From Azadirachta indica (lineage: Eukaryota > Streptophyta > Magnoliopsida > Sapindales > Meliaceae): DNA of 64,000 nt. Shown in pieces: positions 10,970-22,038 of the stretch. The notes under the pieces were generated by a model. That model saw only the letters and a program-made list of their open reading frames with translations. It made no database searches and was not told the DNA's origin. Each line of letters begins with the position of its first letter. Positions within the stretch are counted from its first letter, which is position 1. Made by a program: the position numbers and the translations under genes. The stretch is taken from NCBI GenBank assembly GCA_022749755.1, contig CM040440.1, forward strand, positions 12,697,269 through 12,761,268, given 5' to 3'.

Positions 10970-12930
10970 TTAATGTTCTCTCTTACTTTACAATAGATTT
11001 GCCATTTTCAAGTTTAATTCTTTTTTGCTTTCAATAATGGCAGCAAGTGACACGTCGATGAGGAGGAAACAAGTTCATCATTAAGAGAAGCCCAAAAGTG
11101 TTTTGGGAGATTCTTTTATGAAATGGGGATTGACTTTGAGTTTGTTCATTACCCAAGCATCAAGAGTATGATTAATGCTACCCTTGGAAAGAGTTAGGTG
11201 GACTATGCTATCCCGAATAGTCAAGAATGGATTCTTGAAGATGTATTGCAATAGATGCTACGATATGTGTAGGAAATTAGAAATTAATGGGCTGAAACAT
11301 GTTTTTGCAACACTTTGTTGAATGAACGGACTGATGAAAATGGTTAAAACCTTGTTAATTTTCTAGTCGATTGTCCCCAGGGTCAAGTATACTTTTGATC
11401 ATGTAATATTTCAGATTTTTATGATGATGTTCAGGCCTTAAATTTACTTTTTGATCAAGTGATTGAGTAGATTGGATCAAACAATATGGTACAAGTCATT
11501 GCAGGATCTACAACTGGCTAGACTAAAGCCTTTCGTGAGCAGTTTGAAGAAAGACACAAGAAAGTTTTCTGGTTAGTTAGTGCTTCTCATTGCATAGCGC
11601 TAATGCTGCAAAATATTGGGAAGATGGTGCACTTCAAAAACTGTTGATGTTAACGTGTTGAGTTCCTGGCACTATTCACATAAAAATTTAATGCATCTTT
11701 TGTTTTGCTGAAATTTTACCATGGTTACAATCCACGAATGAAAGTGAGACATATGTAAATCTTTTGCGGGAAGTACGAAAAGTATTTTTGTGATGAAAAA
11801 CAAGATTATGAATAAAAAAAACAATCCAGAAAATTCTGCATTTCCTATGTTACTTGTTGCTATTTTCTTATTTTTCTACATTTTTTGTGTTGCTGCACTT
11901 CTCCTTCATTAAGTCACTTATTTGGATGGTTGGTATGTGGTGTTAAGGACATAAAATTGGTGACATTTTCTGAAATTAATTACAGCCAACAGAAATACTT
12001 CGAATAAGACCAAGAGTATCATTAAGTTCGTCCATAGCCATGTAATAATTTTAAAGCTTTTGAGGTCTTATACTAAAGGGACAGACCTTGTTAAGCCTTC
12101 CAAGATCAAGGGCCACAACCTTCTTAACCTTAGAGAATATGATATTACAGAAACAAAACTTGAAATATGCATTTGCTTTACCTGAATGGAAAATTTGGTG
12201 TAAGCGTATTAATTGGAGGGAAAAAAGGTAGCTGATTTGGTTTGAGATCGTCATTCTTGATTGGAATCATGATTGTGTTAAAGGTTGTAATGCCACTGGT
12301 GAATGCTCTCTTTTTTTTTATCAATAAAGTTGATAAACTAACAACAAGCTACGTATAAGAGACCATGGATCAAGTAAAAGAGACAATTAGAGATGAAGAA
12401 TTCACCGATAATGATTATCAAATCTATGCCAATTTGGGATAAAATTAATGAAATATGGAACACTTATCTACACAGTGACCTCCACATTATGGGGAGAATC
12501 CAGTTTCTTTTATTCCAAAGAATTTCATTGTGACGCAGGGGTTCGCAATGGCCAACTATTGTGTATTGTTTACATGGTAGATAGCTGAAGAATTCAACAT
12601 TTAGTATCTACGCAGCTCAAAAAGTATCAAGAAGATAAAGGTGCTTTCAAAAGGGGAATTGTTGCTAACTCTAGAAATTCTTCTCCAAGTAAGACTTGTT
12701 TAAGTGAAACATCAACAAAGATTATAACTCATAGTTTAAGTGAAACAAATAAGGTTATAATTCATATTTTATATGATTAAATTCATTTCGGTTGTATTGC
12801 AGCTAAATGATGGTTAAAATATGGAAATCACTTTCCAGAGTTGCAGAGTTTTGCCATTAAAGTTTTGAGCCGAACCTGTGATGGTACTTCAAGATATGGG
12901 TTTAACAGAAGTGAAATGTAGCTGAGAAGT
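10970..12930 (+). pseudogene. hAT transposase relic (DUF659 and downstream region)
   Basis: Plus-strand frames give hAT transposase blocks in the right order. Near 11060-11270 is a degraded N-terminal part parallel to the fragment at 3027. Near 11330-11400 is DENG.NLVNFLVDCPQG. Near 11450-11640 are LFDQVIE.IGSNNMVQVIAGS and VFWLVSASHCIALMLQNIGKM (HC..LML is the DUF659 signature). Near 12000 is EILRIRPRVSLSSSIA. Near 12080 is DLVKPSKIKGHNLLNL. Near 12365 is TMDQVKETIRDE. Near 12805 is WLKYGNHFPELQSFAIKVLSRTCDG, corresponding to the start of the C-terminal part. Many stops and frameshifts are present and the dimerisation domain is not visible. It is a dead relic. Confidence 0.8.
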
Positions 12931-13015
12931 TACTAATGCGAGGAATGAATCTTAGTGAACTAAATTTGTAGGATATCTTTGATGATAATAAATTTCAAAC
13001 AAAATAATTCTGTTA

Positions 13016-13131
13016 GGATATCTCTGGTACTAAAGAAGATATCTTCACCTCACCTAGATCAAGCACATTCATCTTGATTAGCTTTTGGACTAGACTTGTC
13101 AGACTTAGCTTCTGGAGCTCTAAAGTGACAT
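13016..13131 (-). pseudogene. Ghost fragment of a receptor-like protein LRR exon
   Basis: The minus strand reads LELQKLSLTSLVQKLIK, then MNVLDLGEVKISS, before a stop. This lines up with residues of exon 1 of the receptor locus to the right (LELQKPSLTNLVEKLLN and LDLSEVNISS, minus strand near 17640-17740). Only about 110 bases can be recognised. It shows that a second receptor-like protein gene, or a partial duplicate of the present one, once lay immediately downstream. Confidence 0.72.
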
Positions 13132-14060
13132 AAAGTGACACTAGATTAGACAGTTGTAGCAATTGGCCGTTAATTGATCAGAAATGGATGAACGAGAAAG
13201 GTTAAGATGCAATAACTTGGAAAAATTCCCATCCAATAAGGTATTGCAAAGATTGAAATTTTGACCAAGTTTTTTCTTCCTTTTTCAACTTTGACCACCT
13301 TAAAAAAAAGTTCTTTTTGCTTTTCACCAAACACCAATTATTTGGACAAATTTACCCCAACATCACTTGATAGAACAAAAGTACAAGTCTCCTTCTCTTG
13401 CTTGTAGACTATTTCAAGTGATTCTTCAAAGCTCTCTCCCAACTTGGAATTAATTAAAAATGACTTTGTATTTTTTTTTATTAGTATTTAGGCAATATAA
13501 TAATAAAAGGTGTTAAATGGGTGTGTTTTTCAAGTTTAATGCATTTGGTGTATGTTTAAGTTCAACAACAGGATTTGTAAGAGGTTGAAGGCAATCTACA
13601 GTGACTTTCAAGTTCAAATACATTTTCGAGTTTAAGCCATTTGATTATACTCAAAAGTACACTTTTAGGTTCAAATTTTTTACTGTACTTTCGAGTTCAA
13701 GCAAACTAATTGAAATCAAAAATATATTTTTGAGTTTTAGTTTTGTGTTTGTTTTGTTAAATGTTTATAGGGGTAAAAGTGTCCACATGAAGATTATATG
13801 GTCAAATTTAAAAGCGTATTTTCTAAGTTGTCAAAGTTAAAAATAGGAGGAAAATTGTGGTTAAAATGGAAAAAATCCCAAATAATAATAACAAAGAAAA
13901 AAAAGATGGGTGACGACTATAACAAGGGTTACTGAAAATCCAATTGACAATTCTAACAACATTTATTCATAAGAATTGAAAATTACAAAATAAAAAAGTT
14001 TAATAAGAAAATATTTTCACATCTTCAATTACATAAGAGTAACAAATCTTCAAAGAAAAA
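13132..14060. other. Intergenic DNA downstream of the receptor locus
   Basis: No coding domain is seen. Between about 13520 and 13740 the sequence repeats loosely around TTCAAGTTCAAA and TTTGAGTTTAAG words, a degenerate low-complexity stretch. The open frame there encodes a Phe/Lys-rich peptide that follows from the repeat. The part next to 14060 should include the 3' untranslated region and polyadenylation site of the receptor locus. Confidence 0.5.
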
Positions 14061-16199
14061 CTAATTATTATGTCTCTTCCTTTCAAAAGATTTTAGTTGC
14101 AGTCGAAAAGTCTCTGCAAGCCAGTCTTGTTTCCTTATGCTGAAGATGTGCCCAAGAACAACTCCTATTATTTTCCCACTTGCGTACCCGATCAAAACTA
14201 TCTTCCACTCAAATGCAAATAAAGATTCTGAGTGTGGCTCTTCTTCTTGTGAATTCTCAGATTTTTCACATTTTCTTAACAAAGGTTCTCCGCACAAACC
14301 GAGATTTCCATCAAATGAACTAACATCAAATGTTCTGAATTGTGCTCCTTGAGGTATTCGTCCTGTGAGATGGTTATGTGACACATCAAAGACTGCAAGT
14401 GTTGTTAGCTCCCCTAATTGTTGAGGAATTTCTCCTGAGAGCTTATTATTGGAAAGGTCCAATGATTCTAGCATTATGAGGTTATTCAGAGATGATGGAA
14501 TGTGACCTTCAAGATTATTGTTGGAAAGATTGAGAGTTTGAAGGCCTTTTAAATTTGCAATTGATGTTGGAATCTCTCCAACAAATTCGTTGTTAGAGAG
14601 AACAATTGCTATGATCAAATTTGAGAGCTTCTGATATTCCATCTGTATGCCTTTGTTACTCAATGTTAGAGAGTAATCAAAAGAGCCATAAACGATTCCC
14701 ACAGGAACAATCTTTGGCCAAAGTTTGTCTTCCAAATATACCAATTTACTTGCACTGGTATTTTTCATGGCATTCCAATTTTGGAAGTACTTTAGCGGAA
14801 GATTACCTGTAAATTTATTATGAGAGAGGTCAATGATGCGCAGTTTTGGAAACTCAAAACCTAATTTAGGTTCTTTAATTGTTCCATAAAATTTGTTGGA
14901 TTTCAAAACAAGAACCTCTAACTCTGGAAGATTTCCTAACCAAGAAGGAAAAACATAAGTGATTTGGTTATCTCCAACATCAAGAAATTTCAACTTCAAA
15001 CAATGGCCTAATGATTGAGGTATCCTCCCTTGCAATGAATTGTTACTTAAATCAATCATCGCAAGATTTGTTTGGTTGACAAAGTTTTGAGGAATGCTTC
15101 CATGAAAATTGTTGCCTTGCAATTCTAATATTGACAAGTCATAACTGAAATTGCCCAGACATTCTGGAAGCATGCCGCTTAAGTTATTGTAAGACAAATC
15201 AAGAGCATGAAGCTGACACAAACTGCATATCCTGGGTGGAATTTCCCCTGTTAGTTGATTGTTTGAAGCTAAATAAGAATAAGTGAACATTGATGGAATT
15301 GGGAGTGATCCTTGCAGCTTATTAAACCTAAGGTCTAAAATTGTTACAGCAGTCCATGGGAGAATAGAACGATTGTGGTCGAAGCTTGTCAATTGATTTG
15401 AAGAAAGGTTCAAATATTCCAAATTATTTGTACTTACATTTAAGAACCATCCAGGTACCTGGCCAACAATCTTGTTGAAGGAAAGATCCAGAGACATTAA
15501 CTGATCTTGGTTCTTTAAGAAATGTGGGAACTCTCTAAGATTACATGAACTGAATCCTAAACCAATGAATTTCTGCAAAGTGGCATTGACAATGGTTCTG
15601 GTGAGCAATGAAAGCTTGTTTGATGAGAGAATCAATACTTCTAAACTCTTCAAGTTAACAAGAAACATGTTTACATCTACTGTGCCACTCAAGTTGTTTT
15701 CAGCAAGGTGAAGCCGTTCAAGATTCTGAAGCTCAAAGATAGAACTAGGAATTGAACCTTCTAATTGATTTAAGGAAAGATACAGACGTTGCAATTGGGT
15801 TAGTTTGTTGATTTCCAATGGGATATGTCCGGTCAGTTGATTATAAGATAAGTCAAGTATTGATAGTTTGTTAAGGTTCATCAACCAAGATGGTATTGGA
15901 CCGGTTAATTGGTTATCGCTCAAAAACAATTTAGTAAGTTGACTTAGGTTCATGAGTGCAGAGGGGATTTCACCTGATATGTTGTTGAAAGAGAGGTCCA
16001 AAAAACTAAGGTTTTCAAGACTACAGATCCAAGACAAAGATTTAGGATTTAGACCAAAAAAAACGGTTGTAAGAAATTGCCAAATAACTAAGATGGGTAA
16101 GATTTCCTATAGAAGTGAGCGACTCTCCCTTAAAGCTGTTGTAGGAAATGTCGAGATGGAGGAGCTTGTTAAGGTTACCAACCAAAGAGGATAATGTTC
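14061..16199 (-). CDS. Receptor-like protein, main LRR exon with TM and short tail (last exon, frameshifted)
   Basis: This is the last and largest exon of a Cf/Hcr-type receptor-like protein, a membrane-anchored LRR protein without a kinase. Such proteins act at the plant cell surface, often in pathogen or developmental signalling. It carries about 25 LRRs of the extracellular plant type (LxxLDLSxNxLSGxIP). A non-LRR island before the last repeats contains YSLTLSNKGIQMEYQKL. A cysteine pair in NLGLCGEPLLRKC follows, then an acidic stretch (SQEEEPHSE) and the membrane segment WKIVLIGYASGKIIGVVLGH with a short basic tail. The acceptor is TTTCAG before 16199. From there the frame reads GTLSSLVGNLNKLLHLDIS and then breaks in a run of eight T (plus-strand A run 16056-16063). 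The exon length (2139) is one base more than the 2+3n needed after a phase-1 intron, which agrees with a one-base insertion. Confidence 0.85.
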
Positions 16200-16298
16200 C
16201 TGAAAAGTAACAGTTAATTAGTACATATATTCCATGAGATATTTAATTATAAATATTGCAATAACGGGAGATTAACAGAAAAATCCCAGGGGAATCAC

Positions 16299-16517
16299 AT
16301 TGCAATTCGCATTCACTAAGACATAAAAATGTCAAGGAAGACAAATTTCTGAAGGTAAAAGGTATTGAAGAGAAAATCTTCGCCCCACTAAAATCCAAGT
16401 AAGATAAGGATCTTAGATTTCCTATGAAAGTACTGGACAACTCACCTTTAAAGTTATTATAAGAAATATCGAGATGAAGGAGATTAGTGAGGTTTCCAAT
16501 CGAAGAAGACCATGTTC
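16299..16517 (-). CDS. Receptor-like protein cassette exon 5 (3 LRRs)
   Basis: A 219-bp exon flanked by TTTCAG and a GTGATT donor, encoding three LRRs (WSSSIGNLTNLLHLDIS, FIGNLRSLSYLDFSG, NLSSLTFLCLSECELQ). It starts and ends in phase 1. The base before the donor is T, so joining it to GA of the next exon gives TGA. If spliced in, this cassette would therefore end the protein at its downstream junction. Confidence 0.62.
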
Positions 16518-16618
16518 CTGAAAGTCAGCAATTAATTAGGTTAATATTTGATGAGATTTTTAATTATAGATAGGGAATAAAGTAAGATTAATTAACAAAA
16601 AAATGTGAGGAGAATCAC

Positions 16619-16837
16619 ATTGCAATCAGCATTTACTGAGAGATAAAAATGTTAAGGAAAACAAATTTTTGGAGGCAAAAGGTATGGAAGAGAAAATCTT
16701 CACCCCACTAAGATCCAAGTAAGACAAGGATCTTAGATTTTCTATGAAAGTACTGGGCAACTCACCCTTAAAGTTGTTATAAGAAATATCGAGATGAAGG
16801 AGATTAGTGAGGTTTCCAATTGAAGAAGACAATGTTC
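16619..16837 (-). pseudogene. Receptor-like protein cassette exon 4, with internal stop
   Basis: This is the same 219-bp, three-LRR cassette between TTTCAG and GTGATT. Near its end the codon that is GAA in neighbouring cassettes (SKCELQ) is TGA (plus strand 16626-16628), so the frame stops after SLSKC. The donor is also preceded by T, giving a second TGA across the next junction. The cassette could only be tolerated if skipped. Skipping keeps the reading frame because the exon is 73 codons long and symmetric. Confidence 0.65.
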
Positions 16838-16938
16838 CTGAAAGCCAGCAATTAACTAAGTTAATATTTGATAAGATTTTAAATTATAAATAGGGAATAA
16901 AGTAAGATTAATTAATGAAAAAATGTGAGGAGAATCAC

Positions 16939-17157
16939 TTTGCAATTCGCATTTACTAAGAGATAAAAATGTCAAGGAAAACAAATTTCTCAAGACAAAA
17001 GGTATGGAAGAGAAAATCTTCAGCCCTCTAAGATCCAAGCAAAATAAGGATCTTAGATTTCCTATGAAGGTACTGGGCAACGCACCTTTAAAGTTGTTAT
17101 GAGAAATATCGAGATGAAGGAGATTAGAGAGGTTTCCAATCGAAGAAGACAATGTTC
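16939..17157 (-). CDS. Receptor-like protein cassette exon 3 (3 LRRs)
   Basis: A 219-bp open exon with GTLSSSIGNLSNLLHLDIS, then a repeat ending FIGNLRSLFCLDLRG, then NLFSLTFLSLSKCELQ. The acceptor is TTTCAG and the donor context is CAAA/GTGATT. Joining it to a following GA gives an Arg codon, so it remains open at both junctions. It is one of four near-identical cassettes spaced 320 bp apart. Confidence 0.72.
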
Positions 17158-17258
17158 CTGAAAGCCAACAATTAACCAAGTTAATATTTGATGAGATTTT
17201 TAATTATAGATAGGGAATAAAGTAAGATTAATTAACGAAAAAATGTAAGGAAAATCAC

Positions 17259-17477
17259 CTTGCAATCCACATTCACTGAGAGATAAAAATGTTAAGGAAG
17301 ACAAATTTCTGAAGGCAAGAGGTATGGAAGAGAAAATTTTCACCTCACTAAGATCTAAGTAAGACAAGGATCTTAGATTTCCTATAAAAGTACTAGCCAA
17401 CTCACTCTTAAAGTTGTTATAAGAAATATCGAGATGAAGGAGATTGGTGAGGTTTCCAATCGAAGAAGGCAATATTC
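17259..17477 (-). CDS. Receptor-like protein cassette exon 2 (3 LRRs)
   Basis: A 219-bp open exon beginning G-ILPSSIGNLTNLLHLDIS across the junction with exon 1. It contains three LRRs of 24, 25 and 24 residues and ends SECGLQ before CAAG/GTGATT. Its acceptor is GGCTTTCAG. Intron 1 (17478-17579) and intron 2 (17158-17258) are about 100 bp, T-rich, with TTAAC branch-like words close to the acceptor. Junctions with exon 1 and exon 3 keep the frame. Confidence 0.75.
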
Positions 17478-17579
17478 CTGAAAGCCAGCAGTTAACTAAG
17501 TTAATATTTGATGAGATTTTAATTATAGATAGGGAATAAAGTAAGATTAATTAAACAAAAAAAATGTGAAGGAAATCAC

Positions 17580-18249
17580 CTTGCAATCCGCATTTTCTGA
17601 GAGATAAAAATGTCAAGGAAGATAAAGTTGTCACGGGGAGAGGTATGGAAGAGGAAATGTTAACCTCACTGAGATCTAGTACGCTCAGGTTCAGCAGTTT
17701 CTCAACGAGATTTGTTAGACTTGGCTTTTGGAGCTCTAAAAAATTTCGTGATACATCAAGGAAAACTAACTGGGAGAGCTCCAGTAGCTCTGATGGTATT
17801 TGACCAGAAAAGTGAGAAAAAGAGAGGTTTAGATATGATAACCTTGTAAGGTTGATGATCCCAGATGGGATACTCGATGAATTGAAATAATTATCAGCAA
17901 GGCTAAGCCATTGAAGATGAACTAAGTGGAAGAGGCTGCTGCTAGAGTTGATAGAGCCATAGAGAAAACTGCTACCGAGATCAAGCTTAATAACATGACC
18001 ACTGTCTTCATCGCATTTGATGCCATCCCACAAGCAACAGTTATTATTTTGTTTATCCGAATTCCAAGAAGCAACCTTTGGGTATGCAGAAGGATCACTA
18101 GAAACAGGCTCACTAATGATAAAGTTTTGCTTGAATTGCAACAAGGCAGAACGCTCATTATCATGGCAGTCTGCAAGCGTAAGATGAACTAATGAGAGTA
18201 AAACAAGGAATATCTGGATAAAAGTGAAGGAGCACGGAGAAAATCTCAT
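17580..18249 (-). CDS. Receptor-like protein exon 1: signal peptide, LRRNT, first LRRs
   Basis: The ATG at 18249 opens a typical receptor-like protein N-terminus. A hydrophobic signal peptide (FIQIFLVLLSLVHLTLA) is followed by DCHDNERSALLQFK and the CCLWDGIKCD motif of the LRR N-terminal cap, then HVIKLDLGSS and about five LRRs. The open frame runs on to 17551 into the intron, but the conserved LRR end GLQG and the CAAG/GTGATT donor place the exon end at 17580, leaving one base of a codon (phase 1). A TATA-like box lies about 65 bp upstream of the ATG. With cassettes 2 and 3 joined to the last exon the gene would encode roughly 1,080 residues, normal for the family, were it not for the frameshift in the last exon. 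Confidence 0.85.
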
Positions 18250-18312
18250 GATGTTTAAACGTAAGGGGGGCTGGAGAATTTTGGTTTTGATCAGGGCGGG
18301 TGAATTAAGATG

Positions 18313-18320
18313 CTTTTATA
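18313..18320 (-). promoter_or_regulatory. Candidate TATA box of the receptor-like protein gene
   Basis: The minus strand reads TATAAAAG about 65 bp upstream of the ATG at 18249. Position and sequence suit a plant core promoter. No other element was recognised. Confidence 0.5.
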
Positions 18321-18461
18321 AATAAAATAAAGAACTATGCCATGGAACATGTGTCGCTTGTGCAATATCTATCAAGTGCCGTTCGGGTTCAGCCAAACTT
18401 TCGGATAATAATTCAGGAGAGACAAAGAATTTGGTTGGCGGATGGCTTTTGATGGGACAAG

Positions 18462-18463
<2 letters not shown>

Positions 18464-18495
<32 letters not shown>
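18464..18495. repeat. (TA)n microsatellite upstream of the receptor gene
   Basis: An uninterrupted TA run of about 16 units lies about 215 bp upstream of the receptor-like protein ATG. It is likely polymorphic in length. Confidence 0.92.
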
Positions 18496-18496
<1 letters not shown>

Positions 18497-19262
18497 CAAT
18501 GCAAAGCCTATTTACGGAAGACAACATAAAGATTTAGGTCAACAAAAAAAAATTGAAAAAAAAAAAAAATATTAACAGGTAGAAAGCGGTGATAGTGACG
18601 GTGACAAGTTTATTTGTTGTCATCATGGTTTTAACTTTTACTCAACTTTTATTCAACATGATTGGGATTTTATATTTTCAAATTCCTCCAAACTTGAATA
18701 TTCAAATTTAAGATAAAAATAAATAAATGTTTTCTATGTGTTTCATATCCAAATAAATACATGAGTAGTAGTAATGCCTTGTTGACATGCCATATTTTAA
18801 TAAAAAAAATTTAATACAAAAATATCTATTGTGAAATTTACTATTAAAGACAATTTAACTTAAATAAATAAAATAGCATTACTCTTTATACATATATAAC
18901 ACATCTGTTTAACATTTAAATCTTAAACGTTTTTTTTTTCTTTAGTATCAAAGTTAATTCACCATAAATGTTTAACAATTACTGACTTATGAAGAAAGAA
19001 ATCAATGTTTGGAAGATTTAAAATACAAAAAGGTGTTTTTATTTCTATAATATTGATTTAAAAATGTTTACTCTTTCCCTGCCTAATTTGAAAATTATTG
19101 GACATATATAGAATACTTATCAATTATGCTTACTTTTGAGGTTTTTTTTTTTTATTGATGTTGTGAATTTTTCAATAACTTAAAAGTTTTTACTTTAAAA
19201 ATAAAAAATGTTAATTTGGTGGTGATGAATATGTTTATAGTTATGTACACAAAGAAAAAATA

Positions 19263-19295
<33 letters not shown>

Positions 19296-21000
19296 CAAAG
19301 AGAAAAAGTAAAAAAGTTTTAACTATTACTTATATTGACATTCATAAGGATGTATAATATAAAATTTAATTTTTAAATTTTCTTACATAGGCTTGTGATT
19401 AAAAAGGTGTTTAAAATATTTTTTAAAGTACAAGTAGACGCATATTAAGGAAATAAATAAGTAAAATTACAACTTTGTCCACTCCTCTAAAATCGTGACC
19501 ATGAAAATTACTATAAACATAACATGGTTAGAATAAATCTCTATAGAAGATATAGATGACTTATTGTGTGTTAAGAATTTTGTAAAAAAAAAGATCCTAT
19601 ATTCAATGGAATAAAATTAAACCAACTTTTTTTTCTATCATGTAGGCAAAAAAAATAAAAACGTGAATATACATCGTGGACATCAATCGGAAAGCTTGAG
19701 GTAGATTTTGTTTGGTATATTAAGGAACTGCTCAGCTGATGTGGAAAAAAAGTTGTCAAATATTGATTAAAAATGAGTGAATTCTACTTGGCATCATAAA
19801 ATAATTAATATTTAACTTTACTTTCAAAACACAACAATCTCAAATGAAACCATAAAATCATATATAATTTGAGCTGATAGTAGAATTAATGTGAAGGGTA
19901 TTGAAAATTTCTAGGCTGATGTTACATGAATGAAACCATAAAATCGTATATAATTTGAGGTCGTAATAGAATTAATATGAAGGGTATTGGAAATTTTTAG
20001 GTTGACGTTACATTCACAGGCAACTAATAAACACATATGAAAAGTAAATATATATATATACTTTTAGGAAATCTAAAATAGAGAAATTAAACTCTTCACT
20101 TCATTTATTCTTAAAGGCATATTACTTTTGTGGATAGAATGAATAAGAAAATTTTTCTGAAGAATATTATAACAAGACATGAAAAAAATTATTTTAATAT
20201 TACAAACACAAAAATAATAATAAGGAGACCATCAATTTAAGAGGAAGACTTAAAGTAGGACCATGCGTAGATTTTTGTTTTAAAAAAAGATATTCCTTGT
20301 TGATTAAATTAACCAAAAAAAAGGAAGGAGAATCAAACAGGGCCACGTGTAGCTTAAAATAATGTAGAGTAACCACAATGTTAATTGTATTTAGTTGACG
20401 TTTGATAAAAAATATAAAGAACAAATATTTTAACATGCTTAAGAGTATTTTCTAATATAAATAAAAATATTTCATTCTTTTTTTCTAGTGCTTGACTATT
20501 GTGAACAGAAAGATTTCTTAAGAGAAATTCATAAGTATTTATTATTTATAAAATATTTCAAAATATAATAGTATATCAAAATATTTTTTTAAAAAAATTT
20601 CAACATCATATATAATTTGTGAGAAAAAAAAACTTAAAATATGATAATCCCAAAATAATTGTGAGAAAAAAAATCAAGAGGTTAGAAAACTTAAAAAATT
20701 AGAGAAAACACTAAAATAGCTTAATGAGATAGGTGAGACTCTTAAAAGAGCTACAAAATGGAGTAATAAAAAAGAGAGTAACTATAATTATCTATCGATG
20801 TTTCCTGCATTTGGACTAAAAAATAAGGGACTGCACTATAATAATTAATCATGTATTGAAACCAGAGACAATTTAATGCGGCAGAAAAAATTTTTTTTTT
20901 TTTTTATTTTCTGGTCCTTGATTGTTACAAATATAAAGACTTTTTAAAAAGATTTTGACAAATTTTATTGAATAATTTAAATTTAAATATTTGTAGTTCT
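18496..21000. other. AT-rich intergenic DNA
   Basis: No coding or RNA feature is recognised. It contains a TA/GA microsatellite near 19262-19296 and an 86-bp tandem duplication at 19843-20014. Short open frames lack any domain. Confidence 0.6.
19843..20014. repeat. 86-bp tandem duplication
   Basis: Two head-to-tail copies, 19843-19928 and 19929-20014, both beginning AATGAAACCATAAAATC and both ending in a GTTACAT-like word. They differ at several positions, so the duplication is not recent. Confidence 0.8.
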
Positions 21001-22038
21001 ATGCTCAAATCGCGTTATTCATTTTCAAGAAATTTATTTAGTCATACTTTAACTTTGCAATTGGGTTGTCATCAAATTTTTTTTTCAGTTAAAAAATTTT
21101 AGTTATTCATTTTATCATTGTAAATATGGTCTATTATTGGTATAATTCACATTATCCTTCTATTAATTCTGAATATAAATTATATTTTATATTATAATAA
21201 ATTAATGAATTTTAAAAGTGCAATAATTAAAGTTTTTGGTACCCCTTATTTTTATTTAGCGGCTATTTTTTATCTTATTCTTCAGAGAGAAATTTTAGTG
21301 AGAAATAATTTGACAACTCATGTCTGTTTAATTATTATTAACCTTTCATTTAATAATATTATAATATTTAATGATTTTATTTGACAACAATTGAAGATTA
21401 AAAATTGAATATTACTAGATATCTAAAATTTTGTCCCAAAAAGTGCATTATGACCTTAATTACTGCCTTTACTGCACTTGAATTTAGACTCTACTTCAAT
21501 CATTTAAAAACCGTATGGTGTTTAATTTAATCTAGATTTCAAAATATTTAAAAAATAAATATATAGAATACATTGTTTTATTAGATATTTTTATTATTAT
21601 TTTCTTCAATAATTTATCTATTAAAATAATATCTTCTTTTTCTACATGGTACTTCATATAGCCACACAAGTATTTTTCCTAAAAATATAATAATAAATCA
21701 CAACAAAAACTACAATCATAGAAAATTTTGTTAATATGGGTTATTAGGTTGAGCTAATTGCTAAATTATGTATAAATATCTACTTTTGTAGATAAATTGT
21801 CTACTTGATTTTTTTTTTTTCTGAAAGAATATGCTAATAAGTCAGAGAGAGAACAATTATAATTGTAGAAAATTATTTTAATAAAATAAATATGAAAAAG
21901 ATATGAAAGAGACTACCAATTTAACACCAAAATTTAGTCATTCGAGTGTATGTTATTTTCTCGTAGAAGAAAAAAAATTTGATTTTGATATTTCGACTTT
22001 TCAACTGGGTTACCATCAAATGAAAACCTGACTTACCA

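Larger units (their letters stand above)
16200..17579 (-). repeat. 320-bp tandem array of exon plus intron cassettes
   Basis: Exon starts at 17477, 17157, 16837 and 16517 are exactly 320 bp apart, and the next (16199) follows after 318. Each unit is a 219-bp exon plus an intron of 99-102 bp. Exon and intron sequences are both repeated, so whole units were duplicated in tandem. Every internal boundary is a phase-1 intron. Confidence 0.85.

Noticed and set aside
13601..13840. 79-residue open frame rich in Phe and Lys
   Set aside because: It lies on a degenerate AAG/TTC-like low-complexity stretch, with no domain and no start context.
17926..18192. 88-residue plus-strand open frame
   Set aside because: It is antisense to the signal peptide and LRR cap exon of the receptor locus, which has clear domain support.
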